Below, piece by piece: positions 51,401-60,018 of a stretch of 64,000 nt of DNA. The stretch is taken from assembly GCF_004006665.1 (NCBI RefSeq), contig NZ_QOCL01000004.1, forward strand, positions 158,965-222,964, written 5' to 3'. A program made the position numbers and the translations under genes. Position 1 is the stretch's first letter. Every line of letters starts with the position of its first letter. The stretch is from Halobacteriovorax sp. HLS (lineage in GTDB: Bacteria; Bdellovibrionota; Bacteriovoracia; Bacteriovoracales; Bacteriovoracaceae). The notes below the pieces were generated by a model, which saw nothing but the letters and a program-made list of their open reading frames with translations, searched no databases and was not told where the DNA came from.

Positions 51401-52408
51401 GAGACAAATCGTGAGATATTGAAGAAAGTCCTCGATCAGGAGTTACTAGATCAATTATTACTTTTTAAGAAGAAAACTGAAAATAGTTTCGCTCTTCCTG
51501 GAAATTCAGATCCTCGTTCCCAAATTGTTACGGCCCAATTAAGTGTTGATTCTCTCGCTATGTTAATAAAGCTGATAGGTGAGAGCATTTCAAAAGGGTT
51601 TGTTTTTGATAAGAATTTGATGAAGACAGAGTTGGTCGTATTTAAGAGCGAATTAAAGCGCGCCCTTAAGTGGTTGAACACTACAGAGCGAAATATTTCT
51701 TTAGACGAGTTACAGGGATTTTTTAAAAGTACAAAACTGGCCGACTTATTGGCCTATGCTACTGTTTCAGAACAGGTTTATAATCGCTTCGAGGAATTTA
51801 TCAGTGAGCAAGAGATAAGCGAGAAGAGAGTTTTAAATAAAAAATTTAAATATAAATCATATTCTAAACTTGATTCCTCTCAGAAGAAAGAATGGAATAG
51901 AATGGTTTCAAAGTTCTCAGCAATGAGAAAAGAAGCTAAAGAAATTACTTCGTCTTATGATTTTAGGAGATTATTTAGAGATGGAAGTGAGTCTTCAAAA
52001 CTTAAATTGGCCAAAATTAAAAGTAACTATCTGCTACCATTGGTAACAAAGGGAAGTGTTAGTGAAAATGCTAAGCAAGAAGTCGTTCAAATTGTAGCCG
52101 ATCTTATTCTAAAGGATAATGCTAATGGTGGTTTCATTGAAAAGTTTGTGGGAACTACTGCTAGTGAATTCTTACAAAATAAAGAAGATGGTCATTGGGC
52201 CATCACGAAATGGCTCTTTTATGACGAAGGGGATTTTGAATGGAGCAAGCTTAAGTCTACGAAATCTGGTGCAAAGGCCATGGATTACTATGGAAAATAT
52301 ATACTATTGCCAGAGGTCTTGAAGCAAAGGGTATCAGCGTACACTAAATCTATTCGCTTAAGTAAATTCAAGAAGTTACTTGTTCAGGCACAGAGTGAAA
52401 ATGATTAA
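48461..52408 (+). CDS. Giant exported protein, 1315 residues, unknown
   Basis: Signal peptide 1-17 (NVFA-GDW). About residues 20-290 are beta-rich with many short strands; residues about 290-1315 are strongly helical, charged and full of Ser/Lys/Glu/Leu with numerous spaced Cys (ARCMDEQ, NCINEAS, FGCLINHG, KCLDHKDASECKK, CEMNDANCLKK) that probably form intrahelical disulfides. No membrane segment after the signal. No family recognised. It lies in the same block of exported proteins as the 1571-residue protein, though without an obvious sigma54 promoter. Confidence 0.6.
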   Translation: MKYLLIILYLVIFNVFAGDWTQLYKTSGLGNKVVVSYDPLDKVIKLDYRKGMFARVYSKEFSVKNTVVIDEVTSEVKELLAENNIPEATIEEALEEVQNLKYLDGSSCHIVSFGITPEASNELAPLLSKISAEIVSKEAGVDSHFLINLKLKDDKPVELRAITNKEGEIIQFSLFSETEDLSSFRIENESPLYHVMSNNKHFFTLKVDKGSRDRISVLVPSSKRVQNVDRIHLKLQRTKKGISSTIYSSNKDKEIKQSQVLDLRNIQVEYVEVVNINNSDRYYKALEESEIESIFKFNEYSTDLLEKVKMNFARCMDEQYLLSIESQEEMQFRENCINEASIEGLLLFGESLKSENLIDNYSLGNIKQALFGCLINHGVMKKSRTMRTFIHPFKDKELVLNKCSKTFNDITYREVLSKEIERSHDVRALVGSSDLLQELKKIVLSEYVKCLDHKDASECKKDESKKLGRSTITLLMSKNLSDIEVDDLVNRLQLCEMNDANCLKKVYLGLSSTKNSDSSRELLKRIFPNKSIKLNAKEKELYNTRFSLCMSDLSLPELSEMEAFQKIKDREQECYIKSFKKSLAQVASIDLISKSPFSILNEKNSDSFRKKSQRAINEKLKGVILISDIKEIIDDSADSLMPQFVDTYLESRFNELIINGTSKQEVLSNLTLMLNGDSSKTVQENIRSIVNLQKKKREDFDTTLFILDTLKNVEISMFEAKHEQSESFIYRKCINTESKDRMKSLNDLILKCRKEVFSQQFFLEKKKLLEQEVSTHMSLLSKDANDALSVVVSFERCLHIQNVNEDNLQSLKRKSESCFLISKLDILNNLSESKIVSNAKIIGGNSSSDGLKLTKDCYANYFLHLLRDSKNTISSEDRSELKELIFGDSSNQSLSELIKQGHMNTGRGSVLDHLFDDKNRERIINLISRVSELETFSDSHLTEYSKSCNKVIDQKLFHGFQDFILENISASFDLSVNEFGETNREILKKVLDQELLDQLLLFKKKTENSFALPGNSDPRSQIVTAQLSVDSLAMLIKLIGESISKGFVFDKNLMKTELVVFKSELKRALKWLNTTERNISLDELQGFFKSTKLADLLAYATVSEQVYNRFEEFISEQEISEKRVLNKKFKYKSYSKLDSSQKKEWNRMVSKFSAMRKEAKEITSSYDFRRLFRDGSESSKLKLAKIKSNYLLPLVTKGSVSENAKQEVVQIVADLILKDNANGGFIEKFVGTTASEFLQNKEDGHWAITKWLFYDEGDFEWSKLKSTKSGAKAMDYYGKYILLPEVLKQRVSAYTKSIRLSKFKKLLVQAQSEND

Positions 52409-52520
52409 TCGTGTTAATTTTTAATAAAAAAACTGAATCTTAATAAATAACTAACGTCTTTTCAGCAAGTTGATGAGAAGGGAGATTTTGCTATTAGTGT
52501 GGACGTGATGTATCTTGTAG

Positions 52521-52538
52521 CTCCTTGGTTTTAAGGAG
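52521..52538 (+). promoter_or_regulatory. Hairpin sequestering the Shine-Dalgarno of the secreted nuclease gene
   Basis: CTCCTT (52521-52526), GGTTTT loop, AAGGAG (52533-52538). The AAGGAG is the ribosome-binding site for the ATG at 52544, so the stem would keep translation low until opened. Confidence 0.5.
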
Positions 52539-52543
52539 AGTTT

Positions 52544-54247
52544 ATGACCAAGATAAGCTACACACTATGGCCATTCATCTTCGCTATTTTATGCGCAACT
52601 TCTTTTGCTAAGACGGTTGAGCAGGATAATGAATACATCTCTAGACTCATTTCTGAGTGTGAGAATAATAAGAAATTTCTTATTGGGAATGACTATAAAG
52701 TAGAATGTTTGAGAACTCATCAGCATTATAACTCAGAGTCGACTGATAGGTACTCCGAATCAGCAGCTACTTCACAGGGAAAGGTTCGAATTGCTGGATA
52801 TAATCTGTGGCATCCAGGCTCACAAAATTCGATTCACAAAGATTACAAACTTCTCGCGAAAATAATAAATGAATTTGATGTAACATCTGTTATAGAGCTT
52901 CTTCCTCTTGTAAATATTGATTATAAGAATAATGAAGCCGTAACTGATTATCTCGCAGAGACCCCTGAAAAAATTCGAAAACTCAAGATTGAATTGAAAA
53001 AGGCAGTTAGTGAGGGAAATAGTTCTTTAATACGAGAGCTTAACTCAGAGATTTCAACTTTTGAAAAAGGTCTAGATCAGGCGCCGAGTTTGTATAGATC
53101 TCCTGGCTATTTAAAACTGCTTACTGAACTTCGAAAGCTCGACTCTACTTGGTCATTAATTCTAAGTCCTCGTGGAGACTCTGCTAAAGTACAAAATGTT
53201 AAAGAATTAACAGGATTTCTGTATAGAGGAAAAACTGTTAAGCCAATTACTAATGATCATTGTTTGGAAACATATAAGAAAGAAAAAGGAAAGAAGATTG
53301 CTTGCTTCCCGAATCTACATGCTTCTTTTATGGGCAGAGAGACATCTCATGTTTTTTCGAGACGTCCACTACTTGCGAGCTTTAAAAGTGGTAAGTTTGA
53401 TTTCTCTCTTCTAACTTCTCACGTTGTTTTTACTTCTCCTCATCCTGTAGAAAAGAAGGATGAAATGGAAGCAATTTTGAAACCATCTTTTGGAGTTCTT
53501 CATTATGAAAACCTTGGGACAGGCCTTGATGGACAGAATTATGCAAGGTTTGCTGAAGCGAAAATAATTTTGGAACTGATGGAGAAGCTAGGACGAAATT
53601 ATAAAGAAAAAGATATTATGTATATTGGAGACATGAACTTAACGGCGGATAATCCTTATTGGAGTGATTTGCTAAAAGAGCACTCGTCCCCAAACTTATT
53701 AATTGAGGAAGCGACCAGTCTCAGTCTCGCATTATACAATTCTTCAGGAGAAAGAACGAATTCAATGGCCAGTAATTATGATCACTTCATTACTCCTAAA
53801 GGTCGCTTTGATAATTGCCTAAAAAGAAATGGAGAGTTTGATGCTAGAAGGATTGATTATAGTTCAGGCTTTATAAGGGACTATATATACGACAACTATA
53901 TTGTTCGATCAAAGAGATTAAAGCTAAGTACAGAAGAGACAGGTATTATTGAGGATGAACTTCCAGACGATACTATTGAAGAGTCTATAGTTAATGACTA
54001 CGCTCTAACAAGAGATGGTACTAAGAGAATGAATTTTATGATTCGTAATATGGCAAAAGAGCTTAATTCAATTTATACGATCAAAAGAGATCAAATTGTA
54101 AAAGATGATTCTCGAATTGATAGAAAGCTCAATTACTTTAAAGAAAGAGTTTTTATGTCTCAACTTAGAAAATCTACTTTCTACAGAGTCTATAAAGAAG
54201 TTCTAAGTGACCATTATCCAATTGTAATTAACTGCTCTAATAAGTAA
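52544..54247 (+). CDS. Secreted EEP-family nuclease-like protein
   Basis: 567 residues with a signal peptide (FAILCATSFA). The core follows the DNase I/EEP fold: RIAGYNLWHPG, VTSVIELLPLV (metal Glu), FSLLTSHVVFTSPH, IMYIGDMNLTADNPYW (GDxN) and VLSDHYPIVINC (catalytic SDH) at the C-terminus. A long insertion and a helical segment (about 125-190) extend it well beyond a basic 260-residue domain, and SNYDHFITP resembles the family's substrate loop. Nucleic acid is the likely substrate. TAATG overlap couples it to the next gene. Confidence 0.75.
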   Translation: MTKISYTLWPFIFAILCATSFAKTVEQDNEYISRLISECENNKKFLIGNDYKVECLRTHQHYNSESTDRYSESAATSQGKVRIAGYNLWHPGSQNSIHKDYKLLAKIINEFDVTSVIELLPLVNIDYKNNEAVTDYLAETPEKIRKLKIELKKAVSEGNSSLIRELNSEISTFEKGLDQAPSLYRSPGYLKLLTELRKLDSTWSLILSPRGDSAKVQNVKELTGFLYRGKTVKPITNDHCLETYKKEKGKKIACFPNLHASFMGRETSHVFSRRPLLASFKSGKFDFSLLTSHVVFTSPHPVEKKDEMEAILKPSFGVLHYENLGTGLDGQNYARFAEAKIILELMEKLGRNYKEKDIMYIGDMNLTADNPYWSDLLKEHSSPNLLIEEATSLSLALYNSSGERTNSMASNYDHFITPKGRFDNCLKRNGEFDARRIDYSSGFIRDYIYDNYIVRSKRLKLSTEETGIIEDELPDDTIEESIVNDYALTRDGTKRMNFMIRNMAKELNSIYTIKRDQIVKDDSRIDRKLNYFKERVFMSQLRKSTFYRVYKEVLSDHYPIVINCSNK

Positions 54248-54687
54248 TGCTCGCACTGAATTTTATTTTTCTGTTCTTTGTTAAATCTTTTGCAATCTGC
54301 GACTTTCCTCATAATCCGCCCGTTCTGTGTTTAAAGGCAAAAGTTATATCTATGAGTGCTATTAAGTCTTCAAGATATAAGTGCTTTTTAAAGGCGGAGG
54401 TTCTATCTCTAGTTCGGCCGGCCGGGACGTATGTCTATAATAGTAATTTGGATAAGGTAATCCATAAGAGAGCAACAAAGCTTAAGAGGAAAGAAATTAG
54501 CTTCTATAGTTTAGAGAATTGTAAAAAAGAGAGTGTTACAACTTTGCTTGAATATAATTGTTCTGATAAAGACTCATCCTTAAAAGATTACGAGCTAATT
54601 GATTTACATAGGGATAAAGCGTCAGTTTTAGACCAGTGGACTGGAAAGAAAGAGATTGTCGACTGTTCTACACATCTTCCCAATTAG
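54247..54687 (+). CDS. Small secreted Cys-rich protein coupled to the nuclease
   Basis: 146 residues. Short signal peptide (IFLFFVKSFA), then six Cys (ICDFPH, VLCLKA, KCFLKAE, NCKKES, YNCSD, DCSTH), probably three disulfides. No family recognised. Its ATG overlaps the nuclease stop by 1 bp, so expression should be stoichiometric; an inhibitor, chaperone or accessory subunit of the nuclease is a reasonable guess only. Confidence 0.55.
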   Translation: MLALNFIFLFFVKSFAICDFPHNPPVLCLKAKVISMSAIKSSRYKCFLKAEVLSLVRPAGTYVYNSNLDKVIHKRATKLKRKEISFYSLENCKKESVTTLLEYNCSDKDSSLKDYELIDLHRDKASVLDQWTGKKEIVDCSTHLPN

Positions 54688-55354
54688 GGATATTACTATA
54701 ATCCATATTTAAACGATCAAGCAGTCCTGAAAGTTCTTTGGGGAGAGGACAAGTCACATCAATTTTTAGAAACTCTAAATTAATTTTAAACCTATAAGAG
54801 TGAAGAAAGATGCGATGAAAATCATACTCGTCTCTGTAGAATCTATTTATATTTCCTTTCCCATGTTTTGTATCACCAATAAGATGGTGATGTGATCTGG
54901 AGAAGTGCCTTCTTATCTGGTGAGTTCTTCCGGTTTCGATTACCACTTGGACAAGTGTTGATCGATCAGCTCTCGATAGTGGACGGTACTTAGTTAGTGC
55001 ATCTTTCTTTATCTTATTGGCATCACTAAGTGCGAAATCATACTTACCGGCCGCTTCTATATCTCCATAAACTAGAGCTAAATATTCCTTGTGAACTAAT
55101 GTCTTATCATGCCAAAACTCTTGAATTCGTTTAACAATATCTCCATTTAGCCCGAACATCATGGCCCCAGAGACTGGTCGATCAAGTCTATGGATAGGAT
55201 AGACCTTTTGGCCGATTTGATCCCTTACTGTCGCCATTAGATTCTCTCTTTCATTTGTCTCTTTCCAGTAAGGATGTACGAGCAATCCGGAGGGTTTGTG
55301 CACGACGATAATATTCTCATCTTGGTATAGTATTTCGATTGGAGCATTTTCCAT
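54668..55354 (-). CDS. RluA-family pseudouridine synthase (TruC-like)
   Basis: 228 residues without an S4 domain, the compact TruC/RluA layout. Catalytic Asp in VYPIHRLDRPVSGAMMF, then TGRTHQIRRHF and KHGKGNINRFYRD, which is typical of TruC (tRNA U65). The family is clear and the exact RNA target is not. It overlaps the convergent Cys-rich gene by 20 bp. Confidence 0.85.
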   Translation of the reverse strand: MENAPIEILYQDENIIVVHKPSGLLVHPYWKETNERENLMATVRDQIGQKVYPIHRLDRPVSGAMMFGLNGDIVKRIQEFWHDKTLVHKEYLALVYGDIEAAGKYDFALSDANKIKKDALTKYRPLSRADRSTLVQVVIETGRTHQIRRHFSRSHHHLIGDTKHGKGNINRFYRDEYDFHRIFLHSYRFKINLEFLKIDVTCPLPKELSGLLDRLNMDYSNIPNWEDV

Positions 55355-55481
55355 TCTAAGAACTTATATTAATACTCATATCTTGTGAAGTTTAAAGATG
55401 TTGCAGGTTGTCGCTCGTAGAAAACTATTAACGTATTCAGTAACACATGGAATAATACCCTACTGGATTTGGAGAAAGACT

Positions 55482-56936
55482 ATGAGAGATTATATTGCAG
55501 TTTATATAAATGGTGAGAAGCATGAAGTCCGTGGTGAACATGCTTTTATGAACCTATCAGAATATCTAAGATACGTAAAAGGACTTGTTGGAACCAAAGT
55601 GGTTTGCTCTGAAGGAGATTGTGGAGCCTGTACAGTTTTGGTTGCTAATGTTCACAGGTTAGAAAATGGTGAATTTGATTATGAGCCAGTGAACTCATGT
55701 ATCTCTTTTATGCATATTTTAGATGGTTGTCATGTGGTTACTGTTGAAGGATTGAAAAATGGTGAAGACCTAAACCCTGTACAACAGTCAATGGTTGATT
55801 CTCATGGTGCCCAGTGCGGTTTTTGTACACCCGGTTTTGTTTGCTCTATAAATGCTGGAATAGAAAACCACTTAAAAAAGAATAATACAATTGACGAGAG
55901 AAGGATAAAGAATAGCTTAACTGGAAACTTGTGCAGATGTACCGGTTATAAATCTATTATTGAAGCAGGTTTAAATGTTGATTTAAGTAAATTTGAGCCA
56001 CTTACAAAAAAGTATCCATCTGCTGAGATTGTTAAAGATCTAGAGGATCTTTGCGCAAGTGAATGTAGGGTTACTTTTAATAGTCGCGAAATGTATTTAC
56101 CTTCGAAGTTCTCAGATGCTCTGAAGTATCAAGAAACACAGAAAGCAGAACTTGTTTCTGGAGCAAGTGACTTAGGTGTTCTGAATAATAAGAGAGGATA
56201 CAAACCAGATAGATTGATGGGGTTACATAATATTCCCGAGCTTTATAAGATTGTTAAGGGATCAAGAGACGTCTTCGTAGGAGCAAGGGTTAATTTACAT
56301 CAAATAGAAAATGAACTAAGAGGTGAGTTTAGAGAATTTACTCATATGATTCATATCTTTGCTTCTCCACAAATTAAAAATAGAGCAACATTGATTGGTA
56401 ATGTTGCTAATGCTTCTCCGATAGGGGACTCAATACCTTTTCTCTTGGTTATGAATGCTAAAGTTGTTATCGCATCCAGCAAGGGAGAAAGAGAAGTTGA
56501 TATTAATGATTTTTACAAAGGTTATAAAACTTTAGACCTTGGTGATAATGAATTAATTAAAGGGGTACGAATTCCTTTTCTAGAAAAAAATGAATCGATT
56601 AAACTTTATAAAGTAAGTAATCGAAAAGATATGGATATTTCTACAGTCACATTTGCTAGTAAGCTTAAGTTGAACTCAACAGATATTTCTTCTATTGCGT
56701 TAGCTGTTGGTGGGGTTGGTCCCACTGTCTTACGGCCAGTAAATACTGAAAAAGCTCTTCTAGGAAAAAAGTTTGAGGAGGCTTCTTTTTTAAGCGCTGC
56801 CGGAATTTTGAAGAATGAGGTTTCTCCGATTGATGATGTTCGTGGAAGTGCAAGATTTAGAAGAGTCCTAAGTAAAAATCTTCTAATGAAGTTCTTTGTT
56901 GAAAAAAGTTTTGAACTCTCGCAAGGAGGACATTAA
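55482..56936 (+). CDS. xdhA: Xanthine dehydrogenase small subunit (2Fe-2S and FAD)
   Basis: 484 residues carrying the electron-transfer half of XDH. Two 2Fe-2S motifs: CSEGDCGACTVLV (first cluster) and QCGFCTPGFV with LCRCTGY (second). FAD domain: VSGASDLGVLNNKRGY, ASPQIKNRATLIGNVANASPIGD and the C-terminal CO-dehydrogenase flavoprotein region. The frame is open 28 codons further upstream, but MRDYIAVYING with GGAGAAAG upstream is the better start. Its stop overlaps xdhB (TAATG). Confidence 0.92.
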   Translation: MRDYIAVYINGEKHEVRGEHAFMNLSEYLRYVKGLVGTKVVCSEGDCGACTVLVANVHRLENGEFDYEPVNSCISFMHILDGCHVVTVEGLKNGEDLNPVQQSMVDSHGAQCGFCTPGFVCSINAGIENHLKKNNTIDERRIKNSLTGNLCRCTGYKSIIEAGLNVDLSKFEPLTKKYPSAEIVKDLEDLCASECRVTFNSREMYLPSKFSDALKYQETQKAELVSGASDLGVLNNKRGYKPDRLMGLHNIPELYKIVKGSRDVFVGARVNLHQIENELRGEFREFTHMIHIFASPQIKNRATLIGNVANASPIGDSIPFLLVMNAKVVIASSKGEREVDINDFYKGYKTLDLGDNELIKGVRIPFLEKNESIKLYKVSNRKDMDISTVTFASKLKLNSTDISSIALAVGGVGPTVLRPVNTEKALLGKKFEEASFLSAAGILKNEVSPIDDVRGSARFRRVLSKNLLMKFFVEKSFELSQGGH

Positions 56937-59245
56937 TGAGTATTGGTAAAAATATTCGTCATGACTCTGCAGTGACTCATGTTAGCGGAGAGTCTGTTTT
57001 TATTGATGATAAAGCATTTGTTGCAGGAGAAGTAGTTTGTGGTTACTTAGGGTCTCCAATCGCTTGTGGAAAACTTTTAAATATAGATTTTTCAAAGGCG
57101 CTTGAGGTCGAAGGTGTTTTAGGAATTTATACTCATGAAGACCTAGTACATAATAGATGGGGAGCTATAGTTAAAGAGCAACCAATTTTAGTTGATGATC
57201 TTATTACACATGTTGATGAGCCTATCTGTGTTATCGCGGCCGAGAGTTATCAAGCAATAGAACAAGCAAAGAAGTTAATAAATCTTGAATATGAACAATA
57301 TACGCCAGTTCTAGATATCCAAGAAAGTATTGATAAGGGACTTTTCTTGAGTGAAGAGAAAGTCATTTCAAGAGGTGATCTCGACAAGGCTTTTAGTGAA
57401 GCCGATTATACTTTAGAGGGGATTTTCGAAAATGGAGGTCAGGAGCACTTCTATCTCGAGAGTCATGCTACTGCCGCTTATCCTTTAGAGAATAATCAAA
57501 TAGAGGTTCATTCTTCCTCTCAACATCCAAGCGAAACTCAGCACGTTGTCGCTCATGCGCTCGGGCTTTCTTTTCATCAAGTCGTATGTGTTGTTAAAAG
57601 AATGGGAGGTGGATTTGGAGGGAAAGAGTCTCAGGCGGCCCCATTTGCAAGTCTAGCCGCACTTTGTGCAAAAAAGCTTAAGCGACCTGCTCGTCTTATT
57701 TTAAACAAAGACGATGATATGAAAGTCACTGGCAAGAGACATCCATTTAAAAATTTTTGGAAAGTTGCTTTTAATAAAGATGGAAAAATTTTAGGTTATA
57801 AAATAATACTCTACTCAAATGGAGGAGCTTTCACTGATCTTTCAGGATCAATTTTGGAAAGAGCGATGTTACATAGTGACGGTTGTTACTATATTCCAAA
57901 TATCGATATAAAAGGGCGAGTCTGTAAAACTAATATTCATTCGAATACTGCCTTTCGCGGTTTTGGAGGTCCTCAAGGGAATGCGACAATAGAAAGTGTA
58001 ATTGAAGAAATTGCTCTTAAGTTAAATATTGATGCTTCTATTGTAAGACAAATTAATTTGTATCAAGCAGATAATTTAGAAACTCCTTATGGACAAGTTC
58101 TTGAAAATAATAATTTACCTGAAATTTATAATGAGCTCATGGCCACCTCCGATTATACAAAAAGAAGAGCAGAGATTGACCAGTTTAATAAGAGCTCGAA
58201 AACTCATATTAAAGGGATGGCCGTTACTGGCACAAAGTTTGGTATCGCATTTACTGCTAGATTCTTAAATCAAGGTAATGCTCTTGTTAACTTGCATCTT
58301 GATGGAACTGTACAAGTATCGACAGGAGCAACTGAGATGGGGCAAGGAGTAAATACTAAGATTCAACAAGTCGCTTCAAATTGTTTTGGTCTTAAATTTA
58401 GCGATGTTCAAGTTATGCCTACATCGACGGAGAAGAATCATAATACTTCTCCTACCGCAGCTTCAAGTGGTTCAGATCTAAACTGTATGGCGACATTAAT
58501 TGCCTGTGAGAAGATTTGTGATAGGTTACGTTCAGTCTTTGATTCTCACTTTAGTGGAGCACTAAAAGAAGATCAAGAAATAGAGCTAGACCTAACAAAG
58601 AAGCGTGATTATATTGTTTTTGAAAATGATGAAGTTATCGATACAAAATCAAAACAAAGTATTTCTTTAAAAGATTTAATCCAGATCGCTTACTTTAACA
58701 GAGTTTCTTTAGGAGATTATGCTTTCTATAAAACTCCCGGTCTTGGCTTTAATAAAGATAAAGGGAAGGGACAGGCCTTTAATTACTATACTAATGGCAT
58801 GGCCGTTAGTGAGGTTAGCATAGATAGATTCACTGGAGAGCTTAAAGTTCTAAGGACGGATATTCTCATGGACTTGGGACGTTCGTTAAACCCTGGTATT
58901 GATATTGGACAAGTCGCAGGTGCTTTTGTTCAGGGAATGGGTTGGGTTACCACCGAAAATCTTGTGTATAATGCTGAAGGGGTGCTTTTATCTCACTCGC
59001 CGACAACATATAAAATACCAAGTATTCAAGATACGCCGAGAGAATTTAATATTAATTTTATTGAAAATAACTCTAACGATGTATGTGTCCACAGATCTAA
59101 AGCCGTGGGGGAACCTCCTTTTCTCCTTGGCAATTCAGTTTGGAATGCTGTCAAGAATGCGATCTCTTATATAGATAAAGGTAAGTCTTCCGCCCTCAAG
59201 CTACCTGCGACTGGAGAAGAAATTTTAATGAGTTTAGATGATTGA
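56936..59245 (+). CDS. xdhB: Xanthine dehydrogenase molybdopterin-binding subunit
   Basis: 769 residues binding the molybdenum cofactor and hydroxylating hypoxanthine/xanthine. Family motifs: GGQEHFYLESHA, RMGGGFGGKESQ, NTAFRGFGGPQGN, GATEMGQGVNTK, TAASSGSDLNC, and the catalytic Glu in AVGEPPFLLGNSVW. Substrate-orienting Arg/Glu lie in the expected stretches. Overlaps xdhC by 8 bp. Together with xdhA and xdhC this is a complete XDH cassette, probably for purine salvage or catabolism. Confidence 0.94.
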   Translation: MSIGKNIRHDSAVTHVSGESVFIDDKAFVAGEVVCGYLGSPIACGKLLNIDFSKALEVEGVLGIYTHEDLVHNRWGAIVKEQPILVDDLITHVDEPICVIAAESYQAIEQAKKLINLEYEQYTPVLDIQESIDKGLFLSEEKVISRGDLDKAFSEADYTLEGIFENGGQEHFYLESHATAAYPLENNQIEVHSSSQHPSETQHVVAHALGLSFHQVVCVVKRMGGGFGGKESQAAPFASLAALCAKKLKRPARLILNKDDDMKVTGKRHPFKNFWKVAFNKDGKILGYKIILYSNGGAFTDLSGSILERAMLHSDGCYYIPNIDIKGRVCKTNIHSNTAFRGFGGPQGNATIESVIEEIALKLNIDASIVRQINLYQADNLETPYGQVLENNNLPEIYNELMATSDYTKRRAEIDQFNKSSKTHIKGMAVTGTKFGIAFTARFLNQGNALVNLHLDGTVQVSTGATEMGQGVNTKIQQVASNCFGLKFSDVQVMPTSTEKNHNTSPTAASSGSDLNCMATLIACEKICDRLRSVFDSHFSGALKEDQEIELDLTKKRDYIVFENDEVIDTKSKQSISLKDLIQIAYFNRVSLGDYAFYKTPGLGFNKDKGKGQAFNYYTNGMAVSEVSIDRFTGELKVLRTDILMDLGRSLNPGIDIGQVAGAFVQGMGWVTTENLVYNAEGVLLSHSPTTYKIPSIQDTPREFNINFIENNSNDVCVHRSKAVGEPPFLLGNSVWNAVKNAISYIDKGKSSALKLPATGEEILMSLDD

Positions 59246-60017
59246 AGAAATTTTAAAGTTACAGAAATTGAATAAACCTTTTTGTGTTGCGACTCTTGTT
59301 AACGTAAGAGGTAGTGCTCCTCAAGATCAAGGCGCGAAAATTATTATTCTTCCCTGTGGAGATATTCAAGGTACTATTGGTGGTGGGAAAATAGAGGCCC
59401 ATGCCATTCAGTATGCTAAAGACAAGCTGAGTTCTAAAGAGAAGAAGAAGACCTTTTTTGAAACTTGGAATTTGCAAAGAGATATTGGAATGACCTGTGG
59501 TGGTGAGGTTTCAATTTTCTTTGAACTCTATAACCTGAATACTTGGAATATAACAGTCTTTGGTGCTGGTCACGTGTCTCAAAAACTAGTGCGTGTATTG
59601 AATACACTTAGTTGTCATATAACTTTGGTCGACAATAGAGAAGAATGGATTGATAAGTGTCAAGGACTAGAGAATGTTACAACTATTTATTTAGAAGAAA
59701 TGTCTGATCATGTAAAAAGTCTTAAAGAAGATAACTTTGTTGTTATTATGACGATGGGACACTCGTATGATATGCCTATTCTACGAGAGATTTTTACAAG
59801 AAAATTGAAGTTTCCTTATTTAGGAGTAATAGGTTCCCAAAGCAAAAGAAATGTAATTGAAAAAGAGCTATTGGAATTTAATCTAAAAGATTGTGAATTT
59901 ACTTGCCCAATGGGTCTTCCTATAGGCGACAATTCTCCTGAGGAGATATCCATAAGTGTTACCGCTGAGCTTTTAAAGTATAAGGATAGTTATTTTAAAA
60001 CTTCTAAGAGAAATTAA
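59238..60017 (+). CDS. xdhC: XdhC, molybdenum cofactor insertion chaperone
   Basis: Binds sulfurated molybdopterin and loads it into XdhB. 259 residues: N-terminal RGSAPQDQGAKII with GTIGGGKIEAHAI and MTCGGEVSIFFE (XdhC/CoxI domain), then a Rossmann domain GAGHVSQKLVRVLNTL and YLGVIGSQSKR. Its C-terminus GLPIGDNSPEEISISVTAEL is the conserved family end. Confidence 0.92.
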   Translation: MIEEILKLQKLNKPFCVATLVNVRGSAPQDQGAKIIILPCGDIQGTIGGGKIEAHAIQYAKDKLSSKEKKKTFFETWNLQRDIGMTCGGEVSIFFELYNLNTWNITVFGAGHVSQKLVRVLNTLSCHITLVDNREEWIDKCQGLENVTTIYLEEMSDHVKSLKEDNFVVIMTMGHSYDMPILREIFTRKLKFPYLGVIGSQSKRNVIEKELLEFNLKDCEFTCPMGLPIGDNSPEEISISVTAELLKYKDSYFKTSKRN

Positions 60018-60018
60018 T

